Assembly: GCA_905221345.1 (NCBI GenBank)
Contig: CAJNCW010000005.1
Location: 97,125 to 161,124, forward strand
Length of the DNA stretch: 64,000 nucleotides
Source of the DNA: a bacterium
GTDB lineage: Bacteria; Bacillota; Bacilli; Lactobacillales; Streptococcaceae
Reading direction: 5' to 3'
A model generated the notes under the pieces. That model searched no databases, was not told where the DNA came from, and saw nothing but the letters and a program-made list of their open reading frames with translations. Position numbers and translations under genes: made by a program. Positions 35,027-44,312 of the stretch are shown here, in pieces (positions within the stretch are counted from its first letter, which is position 1; each line of letters begins with the position of its first letter).

Positions 35027-35905
35027 TTACACCTTCTCTTTCACATTCTTACCAAGGATACCTGCAGGTCGAACAATCAGAATCAAAAGTAAGATTCCAT
35101 ATACGATAGCATCACGGAAATCAGACATACCAAAGGCAGTTGCAAATGTTTCCAACAAACCAATAACAAAGCCCCCTAGAGCTGCACCAGGAATAATCCC
35201 GATACCACCAAGAACGGCCGCAACGAATGATTTTAGACCTGGAGTCACACCCATCAACGGTTCAAGAGAGTTGTAGTAAAGGGCAATTAGGACACCTGCC
35301 GCTCCAGCAAGGGCTGAACCCAAAGCAAAGGTAAAGCTGATTGTACGATTTACATTAATTCCCATCAATTGAGCTGCGTCACTATCAACTGATACCGCAC
35401 GCATGGCTTTCCCCATTTTTGTTTTTTGAACAATCACTTGCAATAAAATCATCAGGAGTAAGGAAACTGCTAAAATCATTAACTGGACGTTTGTCAAGCT
35501 GATTGGCCCCAAATCATAGCGAACTGTTTGAATGGCTTGAGGAAAGGCGCGAGTATTGGCACCAACTAAGTAAACCATCCCGTATTCCAGTAGGAAAGAC
35601 ACTCCGATAGCTGTAATCAAAACAGCAATACGTGTAGAGTGTCGCAAAGGACGGTAGGCAAGAAACTCAATCACAACACCAAGTAGTGCGGTTCCTACCA
35701 TTGAAATAATCAAAGCTAAAAAGAAATTCATTTGGAAAGAATTAATCAAAAAGTAACCAATAAAGGCTCCCATCATATAAATATCACCGTGGGCGAAGTT
35801 GATGAGTTTGATAATTCCATAAACCATGGTGTAACCCAGGGCCAAAAGTGCATAAACACTACCCAGAATTAAACCATTCACAAGTTGTTGGAGCATAGCA
35901 TTCAC
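35027..35905 (-). CDS. livH: Branched-chain amino-acid ABC transporter permease LivH
   Basis: A 292-aa permease. LGYTMVYGIIKLINFAHGD near residue 22 is the LivH signature, and GKAMRAVSVDSDAAQLMGI near 170 is the coupling loop. It forms the membrane channel with LivM. It follows livJ by 110 bp, without a clear terminator between them. Confidence 0.95.
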   Translation of the reverse strand: MNAMLQQLVNGLILGSVYALLALGYTMVYGIIKLINFAHGDIYMMGAFIGYFLINSFQMNFFLALIISMVGTALLGVVIEFLAYRPLRHSTRIAVLITAIGVSFLLEYGMVYLVGANTRAFPQAIQTVRYDLGPISLTNVQLMILAVSLLLMILLQVIVQKTKMGKAMRAVSVDSDAAQLMGINVNRTISFTFALGSALAGAAGVLIALYYNSLEPLMGVTPGLKSFVAAVLGGIGIIPGAALGGFVIGLLETFATAFGMSDFRDAIVYGILLLILIVRPAGILGKNVKEKV

Positions 35906-36015
35906 TCTTTTCTATCGTTATTTTTTAGAAAATTTCTCAATTTTCACAAGTTCATAAACACCGAAACAGGGAGTGAGTCAAAGGCTCATTCCCTATTTCA
36001 ACTACTATTCTAATG

Positions 36016-37176
36016 TTATGGTTTTACAACTTCTGCTGCTTCCACTTTACCATTGTTCATGGTCATCATGTAAGCCGTTTTCACTGTGTTGTGATCTGCA
36101 TCAAAGCTCGTTTGACCAGTTACACCATCAAAATCTTTGGTTTTAGCAAGGTTGTCCTTGATTTCACCTGAGTTTTTAGCACCTTTTGCAGCATTGGCTA
36201 CTAGGTAAACTGAGTCATAGGCCAAAGCTGAGAATGTTGATGGTTCTTCATTATATTTTGCACGGTAGGCTTCAAGGAAAGCTTTAGCTTTTGCAGAAAC
36301 ATCAACTGTAGTTGAGAATCCTGAGATAAAGTAAATGTTTGAAGCTCTTTCAGCAGTTGCTTGTTGAACAAATTCTTCACCGTTAAATCCATCACCACCA
36401 ACGATTGGTTTATCAATTCCCATACCACGCGCTTGGTTTACAATCTTACCTGCTTCTGTGTAGTAACCTGGAACAACGATAGCGTCAAACTCTTTCCCTT
36501 TCATTTTAGTAAGGGCTGCTTGGAAGTCTGTATCACCTGCCACAAACGTTTCATCTGCTACAATCTCACCCTTGTAGGCTTCGCGGAAAGATTTAGCAAT
36601 ACCTTTAGCATAGTCACTAGCATTGTCCGTATAAAGAACAACCTTCTTAGCATTCAATTTGTTTGTCACATAGTTTGAAATGATCTTCCCTTGGAAGCTA
36701 TCTTGGAAAGTTCCGATAAATAGGTACTCTTGACCTTTGGTCAAACCGTCTTGAGTCGCACTTGGTGAAATCAATGGAACTCCTGCTTGAGTAGCGTTTG
36801 CTACAGCTGCGGCGGTTGCTCCAGATGTCGCAGGTCCTACGATAGCTGCAACTTTTGATTGGGTTACTAGGTTAGTTGTAACAGAGGCAGCCTCAGCAGT
36901 TTCAGATTTGTTATCTTTATCCACAACTTCGATTTGTTTTCCGTCGATACCACCAGCAGCGTTGATTTCATCAACAGCAAGTTGAGCACCTTTTTGCTCA
37001 GAAGTACCATAGGCAGCTACAGCACCTGTTTCTTCAAAGTTAAAACCAATCTTAACTGTTTTCTCGTCTACAGGGTTTCCAGTTGTATTTGACGCTCCTG
37101 ATTTAACCTCTCCACAGGCAGCGAGAAGGGCCACACTAGCAAGAGCCACAAAAGATAGGGCAAATTTTTTCTTCAT
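36016..37176 (-). CDS. livJ: Branched-chain amino-acid-binding lipoprotein LivJ
   Basis: A 386-aa periplasmic-binding-protein type lipoprotein. The signal peptide ends in the lipobox LLAACG, so Cys21 is lipidated and the protein sits on the outer face of the membrane. The type I fold segments VKIGFNFEETGAVAAYG and VAAIVGPATSGATAA are typical of Leu/Ile/Val receptors. It is the first gene of the operon, with a GGAG ribosome-binding site and a CodY box over its promoter. Confidence 0.95.
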   Translation of the reverse strand: MKKKFALSFVALASVALLAACGEVKSGASNTTGNPVDEKTVKIGFNFEETGAVAAYGTSEQKGAQLAVDEINAAGGIDGKQIEVVDKDNKSETAEAASVTTNLVTQSKVAAIVGPATSGATAAAVANATQAGVPLISPSATQDGLTKGQEYLFIGTFQDSFQGKIISNYVTNKLNAKKVVLYTDNASDYAKGIAKSFREAYKGEIVADETFVAGDTDFQAALTKMKGKEFDAIVVPGYYTEAGKIVNQARGMGIDKPIVGGDGFNGEEFVQQATAERASNIYFISGFSTTVDVSAKAKAFLEAYRAKYNEEPSTFSALAYDSVYLVANAAKGAKNSGEIKDNLAKTKDFDGVTGQTSFDADHNTVKTAYMMTMNNGKVEAAEVVKP

Positions 37177-37213
37177 GTTAATCTCCTTTTTATTTCATAA
37201 TGAGCATGTTAAG

Positions 37214-37242
37214 AATATACCGAATTATCAGAAAATTGTCAA
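37214..37242 (-). promoter_or_regulatory. liv promoter overlapped by a CodY box
   Basis: TTGACA (37237-37242) and TATATT (37214-37219) are 17 bp apart. Between them AATTATCAGAAAATT (37223-37237) matches the CodY consensus AATTTTCnGAAAATT in 14 of 15 positions. CodY bound with branched-chain amino acids would block the polymerase and shut off their uptake. Confidence 0.85.
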
Positions 37243-37259
37243 CACATTTATCTCATTTT

Positions 37260-37529
37260 TTAAATGATAACGTTTTCCTCAGTGCGATAGAGATTGCCAA
37301 CAAAGGGAGTCTCTAACTCTTGAATGTGACAAGGTCGAATTTTTTTGACAAATCTTTCCTTACCTAATCTCTCAACCAAGCTATCTAGTTCCTCAGTTGA
37401 AACATAGAGCTGCAAGTAGCGATGCTGTTTAGAATGATAGAGAATATCACCATATTCCTGAAGTTTTTTTGCATCTCGATTATAGTAAAGATAGATGATT
37501 AATCCTGATCGATTTGTTTTTTCAAACAT
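37260..37529 (-). CDS. YlbG/DUF2129-family protein
   Basis: An 89-aa cytoplasmic protein starting [29 protein letters not shown]. It belongs to the small YlbG (DUF2129) family conserved in bacilli and streptococci; its function is not established. It lies between clpP and the liv operon as in related genomes. A GAAAGAGGA ribosome-binding site precedes ATG 37529. Confidence 0.8.
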   Translation of the reverse strand: MFEKTNRSGLIIYLYYNRDAKKLQEYGDILYHSKQHRYLQLYVSTEELDSLVERLGKERFVKKIRPCHIQELETPFVGNLYRTEENVII

Positions 37530-37570
37530 GATAAATCCTCTTTCTAAGAAATCTTTTCCTATTATACCAA

Positions 37571-37600
37571 AAAAAGCAAACTCCGTCGAGTTTACTTTTT
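37571..37600 (-). terminator. clpP terminator
   Basis: AAAAAGCAAACTC/GAGTTTACTTTTT (37571-37583 and 37588-37600) is a stem with one mismatch. On the minus strand it ends in a T-run, 8 bp after the clpP stop codon. Confidence 0.8.
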
Positions 37601-37607
37601 AGCTTTA

Positions 37608-38198
37608 TTAGCTTAATGAATTGTTGGCCATGATTTCATCAATGAAGCCATATTCGAGCGTTTCTTGGGCACTCATCCAGTAATCACGTTCAGCATCTGC
37701 GTGAATTTGCTCAACTGATTTACCAGAGTTATCTGCAAGAATTTTCTCCAATGTCTTACGAGTTTTGAGCAAGTGTTCTGCAGCGATTGCCATATCTGTT
37801 TGTTGGGTACCGCCACCTGTTCCACCCATTGGTTGGTGAATCATATACTCTGCATTTGGAAGCATGAAGCGTTTGCCTTTTGCACCACTTGATGCAATGA
37901 CAGTCCCCATAGATGCTGCCATTCCCATAACGATGGTTTGAACATCTGCCTTGATAAAGTTCATGGTATCAACGATTGCCAAACCAGCTGACACAGAACC
38001 TCCAGGTGTGTTGACATAAAGGTAAATATCCTTTGTGCTGTCTTGGGCATCCAAGAAAAGTAATTGGGCGATAACGGAGTTAGCCATGTTGTCTTCTACT
38101 GGACCTGTTAGCATGATGATGCGGTCTTTCAAAAGACGGGAATAAATGTCATAGGAACGTTCTCCACGGCTTGTTTGTTCAATAACTACAGGAATCAT
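37608..38198 (-). CDS. clpP: ATP-dependent Clp protease proteolytic subunit
   Basis: A 196-aa serine peptidase. The catalytic triad is visible: Ser in [14 protein letters not shown] near residue 97, His in YMIHQPMGG near 122 and Asp in AERDYWMSA near 171. Its tetradecamer works with ClpE, ClpC or ClpX for protein quality control and regulation. The start has a GGAG ribosome-binding site, and a CtsR box covers the -35. Confidence 0.97.
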   Translation of the reverse strand: MIPVVIEQTSRGERSYDIYSRLLKDRIIMLTGPVEDNMANSVIAQLLFLDAQDSTKDIYLYVNTPGGSVSAGLAIVDTMNFIKADVQTIVMGMAASMGTVIASSGAKGKRFMLPNAEYMIHQPMGGTGGGTQQTDMAIAAEHLLKTRKTLEKILADNSGKSVEQIHADAERDYWMSAQETLEYGFIDEIMANNSLS

Positions 38199-38252
38199 TC
38201 ATTTCTCCTTTTAATGTTGAATTTTCTTAGTCATACGACTCAATACAGAATT

Positions 38253-38282
38253 ATTATATCTTTTTGGTCAAAAAAGGTCAAA
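38253..38282 (-). promoter_or_regulatory. clpP promoter with CtsR box
   Basis: GGTCAAAAAAGGTCAAA (38266-38282) is an exact CtsR direct heptad repeat. On the minus strand TTGACC (38276-38281) and TATAAT (38253-38258), 17 bp apart, form the promoter, so CtsR covers the -35 and spacer. Confidence 0.9.
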
Positions 38283-38371
38283 TTTTTGCTCTATTTTCTA
38301 AACAGAAACAAAAACTCAACCTCCTTTCAAAACTGAAACTAACCCTCAGTCTCAATGTTTACTTTGGAATT

Positions 38372-39001
38372 TTATTTGGTACCAAACAAGCGGTCTCCTG
38401 CGTCCCCAAGTCCTGGGACAATATAACCATGTTCATTCAAGTGTTCGTCCAAGGCTGCTGTAAAGATTTCTACATCTGGGTGAGCTGCTTGAAGAGCTTT
38501 CACTCCTTCTGGAGCAGCTACTAGGCAGACAAACTTGATATTTGATGCACCACGTTTTTTAAGCGAGTCTACGGCCAAGATTGCTGAACCACCTGTTGCA
38601 AGCATTGGATCAACGACAAAGATTTGACGTTGGTCAATATCCTCAGGCAATTTCACCAAGTATTCAACTGGTTGAAGGGTTTCTTCATCACGGTACATAC
38701 CGATGTGTCCAACTTTTGCTGCTGGAACCAAGCTCAAGAGCCCATCTACCATCCCGACACCTGCACGCAAGATTGGGACAATCGCCAATTTTTTACCAGC
38801 CAATTGTTTTTGAACGGTCTTCGTGATAGGTGTTTCGATTTCCACGTCTTCAAGTGGAAGATCACGAAGTACTTCATACCCCATCAACATTGCAATCTCA
38901 TCTACTAATTCGCGAAAGGCTTTTGTAGAAGTGTCTGTACGACGCAAGATTGATAATTTATGTTGAATGAGTGGATGATTAATGACTTCAATTTTTCCCA
39001 T
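38372..39001 (-). CDS. upp: Uracil phosphoribosyltransferase
   Basis: A 209-aa enzyme that makes UMP from uracil and PRPP (pyrimidine salvage). The PRPP motif [12 protein letters not shown] near residue 130 and the uracil-site [20 protein letters not shown] tail are diagnostic. I use ATG 39001 ([16 protein letters not shown]), preceded by GAAGGA; the longer frame from TTG 39022 has no site. No strong terminator follows before the clpP promoter. Confidence 0.96.
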   Translation of the reverse strand: MGKIEVINHPLIQHKLSILRRTDTSTKAFRELVDEIAMLMGYEVLRDLPLEDVEIETPITKTVQKQLAGKKLAIVPILRAGVGMVDGLLSLVPAAKVGHIGMYRDEETLQPVEYLVKLPEDIDQRQIFVVDPMLATGGSAILAVDSLKKRGASNIKFVCLVAAPEGVKALQAAHPDVEIFTAALDEHLNEHGYIVPGLGDAGDRLFGTK

Positions 39002-39049
39002 TTTCTGAATTCCTTCTTTCAATTTATTCTTCTTATTATATCAAAAAAC

Positions 39050-39071
39050 GGTTTAAAAAGCTTTCTAAACC
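39050..39071 (-). terminator. Terminator of the dCMP deaminase gene
   Basis: GGTTTA/TAAACC (39050-39055 and 39066-39071) is followed by GTTTTTTG on the minus strand. Confidence 0.65.
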
Positions 39072-39089
39072 ATTTATTTTTGTTAAATT

Positions 39090-39557
39090 CTAAATCAAAT
39101 CTGCCTCTTGGAGAGCTGTCTGAACCGTCTCCAATGGTAAATGGGTCAACTCAGTGCCTTTTTCGTGATAAAGGTACTGGGCATAGTCATCCATTCGGTA
39201 CTGGTTGATATAAACCACGCGCTTGCAACCAACTTGTAGCAGTTGTTTGGTGCAGTTCAGACAAGGAAAATGCGTCACATAGGCTGTAAAACCTCTTGGA
39301 ACGCCTCGTTCGGCCCCTTGCAAGATAGCATTAACCTCCGCGTGAAGAGTTCGAACACAATGCCCTTCAATGACCAGACATTCGTGGTCAATACAGTGCT
39401 CAGTTCCTGATACGGAACCATTGTAGCCTGTTGAAATGACCTTATTATCCTTAACTAGGACAGCTCCCACCTTGGCACGTTTACAGGTCGAACGATTGGC
39501 AATTAGTAAGGCCTGGGCTGCAAAATACTCATCCCAAGCCAGTCTTTTTTCTGTCAT
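39090..39557 (-). CDS. comEB: dCMP deaminase (ComEB-like)
   Basis: A 155-aa zinc deaminase that converts dCMP to dUMP for dTTP synthesis. Zinc-site motifs are HAEVNAIL near residue 72 (His and catalytic Glu) and PCLNC near 99 (two Cys). The N-terminal substrate loop CKRAKVGAVLV is typical. ComEB is a conventional name from competence operons; no competence gene is adjacent here. It lies between upp and the TetR gene, a nucleotide-salvage neighbourhood. Confidence 0.9.
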   Translation of the reverse strand: MTEKRLAWDEYFAAQALLIANRSTCKRAKVGAVLVKDNKVISTGYNGSVSGTEHCIDHECLVIEGHCVRTLHAEVNAILQGAERGVPRGFTAYVTHFPCLNCTKQLLQVGCKRVVYINQYRMDDYAQYLYHEKGTELTHLPLETVQTALQEADLI

Positions 39558-39575
39558 AAGTCTTCTCCTTGTCCT

Positions 39576-40133
39576 CTATTTTTTGAAAAATGGCAAGCGT
39601 AAGTCTGCAATCTTTTCAGCTGGAACCTTCATTCCATCCTTGATCCATTTGAGCAGAACTGATACGATAGCAGAACTCCAAAACGAATGAAGGTAGCTGC
39701 TGACACCTTTTGATTTTCCGTGGTATTTTTCCAGAAATTCCTGCATAGCTTGGACAAAAATCTTTTCCAAGTGATAGTCCAGAGCAAGTTGGATAATCTT
39801 GGCTTCTTTCTTAGCCGCTCGAAAAAGATGCACCCAGACCAGATAAAGATCGGTTTTAACATCATAATGACTCAATTGTTCCATGATATTGTGAACGCTA
39901 CGTTTAAAGACGCTTCCTAAAATCGCTTCCTTAGAGTCATAATTGCGATAGAAGGCAGCACGAGAGACACCTGCCCGCTTGACCAACTCTGAAATGCTGA
40001 TCTTGGCCATGTCCTTTTTCTCCAGTAATTGCAAAAGCGCTGTTTCAATCGCTTCTCTGGTTAAAAAATTAGATTCTTGATTTGATTTCCTGAGATTTTC
40101 AAGAGATTTTTCAGATATTTTTCGTTCAGACAT
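39576..40133 (-). CDS. TetR/AcrR-family transcriptional regulator
   Basis: A 185-aa repressor-like protein. Residues ~25-70 hold the TetR DNA-binding domain (ISELVKRAGVSRAAFYRNYDSKEAIL), and the C-terminal part would bind a ligand, perhaps a fatty acid or acyl compound given the neighbour. It is divergent from the degV gene with a 124-bp shared control region. A perfect palindrome there (40220-40244) and a TTTGTGACAAC half-site near 40150 are probable operators for repression of both genes. Confidence 0.85.
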   Translation of the reverse strand: MSERKISEKSLENLRKSNQESNFLTREAIETALLQLLEKKDMAKISISELVKRAGVSRAAFYRNYDSKEAILGSVFKRSVHNIMEQLSHYDVKTDLYLVWVHLFRAAKKEAKIIQLALDYHLEKIFVQAMQEFLEKYHGKSKGVSSYLHSFWSSAIVSVLLKWIKDGMKVPAEKIADLRLPFFKK

Positions 40134-40219
40134 AACAATTTCTTTCTATTTGTGACAACAGAAGGGTAATACTTTTGTTTCAAGGGCTTTCATGATATAA
40201 TTGTAAAAAAAGACAGAAC

Positions 40220-40244
40220 CTTTGTCAATGTATAAGTGACAAAG
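40220..40244. promoter_or_regulatory. Palindromic operator between the TetR and degV genes
   Basis: CTTTGTCA-n9-TGACAAAG is a perfect inverted repeat, about 12-35 bp after the degV start point predicted from TATAAT at 40196-40201. TTTGTGACAAC near 40150 repeats part of it, close to the regulator's own start. This is the expected layout for TetR autorepression and control of degV. Confidence 0.7.
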
Positions 40245-40257
40245 ACGGAGAATTTCT

Positions 40258-41103
40258 ATGACTTGGAAGATTGTAGCTGACTCTGGTTGTGATTATCGTC
40301 AACTAGCAACTCCTGCTATTGATACTGAATTCATCAGTGTACCATTAACCATTCAAGTAGCTGATCAGGTCTTTATCGATGATGCTAATCTCGACATTGA
40401 TCACATGATGGAAACCATGTATGCGACTTCTGAGGCTTCAAAATCAGCTTGCCCTAGTCCTGATGATTACTTGAGAGCATTCGAAGGTGCCAAACATATC
40501 TTTGTCGTTACTATCACTGGTACCCTTTCTGGTAGTCATAATAGTGCACAACTCGCTAAAAACATTTATCTTGAAGACAATCCTGACACACAGATTCATG
40601 TCATCGACACTTTGTCTGCTGGTGGCGAGGTTGACCTGATTGTAGAAAAAATCAATGACTTGATTGACCAAGGACTTTCTCATGAGGAAATTGTTGAAGC
40701 TATCACAGCCTACCAAGAAAAAACAAAATTGCTCTTTGTCCTCGCTAAAGTTGATAACTTGGTTAAAAATGGTCGTTTGAGTAAGCTTATCGGTACAGTT
40801 GTTGGCCTTCTCAATATCCGTATGGTCGGGGAAGCTAGTGAAACAGGAACATTGGAGCTACTACAAAAAGCCCGTGGTCCAAAAAAATCCCTTCAAGCAG
40901 CCTATGAAGAAATCATCAAAGCTGGTTATGCTGGGGGTCGTGTCGTGATGGCTCACCGTAGCAATAAAAAATTTTGTCAGCAATTGTCAGACCGCTTGCT
41001 GGAAACATTCCCACAAGCCAATATCAAAATCCTCCCAACGTCTGGTCTCTGCAGTTTCTATGCAGAAGATGGCGGTTTGTTGATGGGATATGAAATTAAC
41101 TAA
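40258..41103 (+). CDS. DegV-family fatty-acid-binding protein (FakB-like)
   Basis: A 281-aa cytoplasmic protein. DegV/FakB hallmarks are IVADSGCDY (residues 5-13), the TITGTLSGSHNSAQLA phosphate/acyl pocket near 82-97, TLSAGGE near 119 and a C-terminal MAHRSN (226-231). FakB proteins present a fatty acid to the kinase FakA for phosphorylation and incorporation into phospholipid. FakA is not in this window. GGAG precedes ATG 40258. Confidence 0.9.
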   Translation: MTWKIVADSGCDYRQLATPAIDTEFISVPLTIQVADQVFIDDANLDIDHMMETMYATSEASKSACPSPDDYLRAFEGAKHIFVVTITGTLSGSHNSAQLAKNIYLEDNPDTQIHVIDTLSAGGEVDLIVEKINDLIDQGLSHEEIVEAITAYQEKTKLLFVLAKVDNLVKNGRLSKLIGTVVGLLNIRMVGEASETGTLELLQKARGPKKSLQAAYEEIIKAGYAGGRVVMAHRSNKKFCQQLSDRLLETFPQANIKILPTSGLCSFYAEDGGLLMGYEIN

Positions 41104-42342
<1,239 letters not shown>

Positions 42343-42355
42343 GAAAGGAAGTCCT

Positions 42356-42877
42356 TTGGAACATATTATTTTACTAAGAGGTGTTACTCCTAATGGAAAA
42401 AATGCTATCCCGAAAATGTCATATTTGGTAGATGTTTTGACAGAAGCTGGTTTTCAATACGTTCGAACCTATATTCAAAGTGGGAATATCATTCTTGAAA
42501 GTGACTTAGATTTAGAAGAAATACGAGAACGCATTCATACTCTGATAAAGGAAAAAATTGGAGCTGACTTAAAAATGGTTATCAAGAATAAGGACGATTT
42601 TGAAAAGATTGTTCAAGAGAACCCATTTAAAGATGACTATCTTCATGATCGTGTACATGTGATTCTTTATCAGGGATTTATCCAAAGTCTGCCATTAGAA
42701 AATTTGAAAGCTGACTACGGTGAGGAAGAAATTTGTGTAGGCGATCACTGTCTCTACCTCTATCTCCCTAGAACTGCAAAACGAAAAAAGCTCAATACCA
42801 ACTATCTTGAAAAACTTTTTGGCGTGGATTTGACCATGCGAAAGTTAAACGTCGTGGAAAAGTTACTAACAAAATAG
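42356..42877 (+). CDS. DUF1697-family protein (TTG start)
   Basis: A 173-aa protein with the DUF1697 pattern: LLRGVTPNGKNAIPKM at the N-terminus, YVRTYIQSGNIILES near residue 36, and a C-terminal TAKRKKLNTNYLEKLFG. The function is unknown. No ATG is available: the frame begins with TTG 42356, preceded by AAAGGAAG at the correct distance. It starts 13 bp after the flavoprotein gene and is likely co-transcribed with it. Confidence 0.85.
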   Translation: MEHIILLRGVTPNGKNAIPKMSYLVDVLTEAGFQYVRTYIQSGNIILESDLDLEEIRERIHTLIKEKIGADLKMVIKNKDDFEKIVQENPFKDDYLHDRVHVILYQGFIQSLPLENLKADYGEEEICVGDHCLYLYLPRTAKRKKLNTNYLEKLFGVDLTMRKLNVVEKLLTK

Positions 42878-42887
42878 GAAAAACAAT

Positions 42888-43343
42888 ATAAACAGACGAG
42901 AATTAGTCGAATTTGTCAACATGTGCATGATTAAAAACGGAAACAAAGTTCTAGTTCAAAATCGAGTTAGTCCCGACTGGCCCAGCATCACTTTTCCTAG
43001 TGGTCATGTAGAGCGTGGGGAATCTTTTACCGATGCAGTTATCAGAGAAGTCAAGGAAGAAACTGGACTAACCATATCCAAACCTCAACTTTGTGGTATC
43101 AAAGACTGGTACGATGACGAGGATTACCGCTATGTCGTCCTCTTTTACAAAACAGAACACTTTACTGGTGAACTTCAATCTTCAGACGAAGGTCCTGTTT
43201 GGTGGGAAGAATTTGAAAATCCGTCTCATCTGAAACTTGCAACTGAGGATACGTCAGACATGCTGCGTGTTTTTTTAGAAGACGATCTCAGTGAATTCTT
43301 TTACTACAAGGATGGAGAGAATTGGCTTTATGAGGTAAAATAA
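42888..43343 (+). CDS. MutT/Nudix hydrolase with an apparently damaged start codon
   Basis: The Nudix box GHVERGESFTDAVIREVKEE with TGL after it is complete, so the enzyme is probably an 8-oxo-dGTP or related diphosphatase. The only ATG near the start is 42921 (MCMIKNGNKVLVQNR, 140 aa), and it has no ribosome-binding site. The frame extends upstream as NRRELVEFVN to an ATA codon at 42888, which has AGGA at the correct distance (42876-42879). Homologues would be expected to start here with ATG, so either ATA is used or the start was lost by one base. I draw the gene from 42888 on that reasoning; 42921 is the conservative choice. Confidence 0.7.
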   Translation: MNRRELVEFVNMCMIKNGNKVLVQNRVSPDWPSITFPSGHVERGESFTDAVIREVKEETGLTISKPQLCGIKDWYDDEDYRYVVLFYKTEHFTGELQSSDEGPVWWEEFENPSHLKLATEDTSDMLRVFLEDDLSEFFYYKDGENWLYEVK

Positions 43344-43354
43344 AAAATCGGAAG

Positions 43355-43416
43355 AAAATGACCTGTAGCTCAAAGGTTAGACACCCAAAATCTAACTTTT
43401 GAAGCTCAGGTCATTT
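43355..43416. terminator. Long bidirectional hairpin between convergent genes
   Basis: Arms of 26 bases (about 43356-43381 and 43391-43416) beginning AAATGACCTG pair with few mismatches around a 9-base loop, and A/T runs flank both sides. It ends two bases before the GNAT stop and serves both convergent genes. Confidence 0.75.
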
Positions 43417-43417
43417 C

Positions 43418-43963
43418 TTAGTTCTTTTTAATCTGATAGTAAATAAGATCCGCAACGTAGTCTTTTCTCTCTACACCATTGGTAATAGTCTTTAGATAGG
43501 ACATTCCAGCCTTTTCCATAACACGGCCTGAAGCTGGATTGAGACTGGCGTAACGAGCTCTGACCTTTTGAAAGCCTGCTTGAGTAAAACAGAAGTCTAG
43601 CACGGCTTTCAAGGCCTCCGTCATCATACCACGGCCCCAATATGCCTTGCCTAGCACATAGCCAATTTCACAACAAGAATCATTCTCATCCATTGCAACG
43701 ATGCTGATATCTCCAATCACTTGCTCTGGGTTTTCCTTTAGACAAATGGCCCATTTGTAATAGTTGGGATTGGTATAGGAGGCAACCCAATTTCGAATCG
43801 AGTTTCGAGTCACCTCGACATCAGGATGGGGATCCCAGCTGACATAGGTCAGATTCTCAGCAGACGAAGCCCAATTTTGAAACATGGCTTCCGCATCACT
43901 CTCCACAAATCTTCTCAAAATCAAACGGTCTGTCTGTAATATTTGCGTACCGATTGCTTTCAT
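43418..43963 (-). CDS. GNAT acetyltransferase (RimJ/RimL type)
   Basis: A 181-aa cytoplasmic acetyltransferase. TDRLILRRFVESDAEAMFQ near residue 11 is the RimJ/RimL opening. EIGYVLGKAYWGRGMMTEALK near 97 includes the acetyl-CoA loop (Q/R-x-x-G-x-G/A, here WGRGMM), and ARYASLNPASGRVMEKAGM near 140 is the conserved NxxSxxxxEKxGF-type segment. It would acetylate an N-terminal amine or a small molecule; the target is unknown. Confidence 0.88.
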   Translation of the reverse strand: MKAIGTQILQTDRLILRRFVESDAEAMFQNWASSAENLTYVSWDPHPDVEVTRNSIRNWVASYTNPNYYKWAICLKENPEQVIGDISIVAMDENDSCCEIGYVLGKAYWGRGMMTEALKAVLDFCFTQAGFQKVRARYASLNPASGRVMEKAGMSYLKTITNGVERKDYVADLIYYQIKKN

Positions 43964-43984
43964 GAGACTACCTCACTTTCTTAT

Positions 43985-44312
43985 CTCAAGGTGGGAGGTT
44001 AAAAACCTCCACTGGAGGTTCCTCGTTTTCTTATTTCTAAACTCAGGGTAAAAAGACTATACTCAGTAACAGCTAGAAAACAAGTTTTTCATCTAGTTAC
44101 TTGACGCAGTCGCTGTCTGGTTTGAAATGCGCTTTACCAAGCTTTTTCAAACCTAGTCATCGTTGCGGGGGTGAGACAAGGAAAATCGAACTCTATGAGT
44201 TACCGAATCTGCCTCGTTTTCCCATTTTTAGAATCGGGCTAAAAAGGTCCACTGGACCTTCTTCGCTTTCTCATTTCTAGGCTCAGGGTAAAAAGGTCCA
44301 CAGGACCTTTTT
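43985..44312. repeat. Intergenic hairpin-repeat region next to nadE
   Basis: The 347-bp gap between nadE and the GNAT gene has no ORF. It carries ACCTCCACTGGAGGT near 44005, GGTCCACTGGACC near 44257 and GGTCCACAGGACC at 44295-44307. The last two and the first sit within repeated phrases (CTCGTTTTCTTATTTCTAAACTCAGGG-like text, split here as CTCGTTTTC, TTTCTA and CTCAGGGTAAAAAG near 44020-44055, 44210-44240 and 44265-44290). The hairpin core is the same as in the 32.2-32.6 kb array. Between 44057 and 44200 I see only weak dyads. Confidence 0.75.
44290..44312 (-). terminator. nadE terminator
   Basis: AAAAAGGTCC/GGACCTTTTT (44290-44299 and 44303-44312, loop ACA) overlaps the nadE stop codon and ends in T5 on the minus strand. 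Confidence 0.9.

Noticed and set aside
43360..43415. tRNA-like phrases (TAGCTCA, GGTTAGA, TCTAAC)
   Set aside because: They resemble a tRNA D-arm, but there is no acceptor stem, T-loop (GTTCGA) or CCA, and the whole region is better explained as one long hairpin.
44050..44200. BOX-type repeat of pneumococcus
   Set aside because: A TATACTCAG and an AAACC segment are reminiscent of boxA, but the rest does not follow the known boxA/B/C order.
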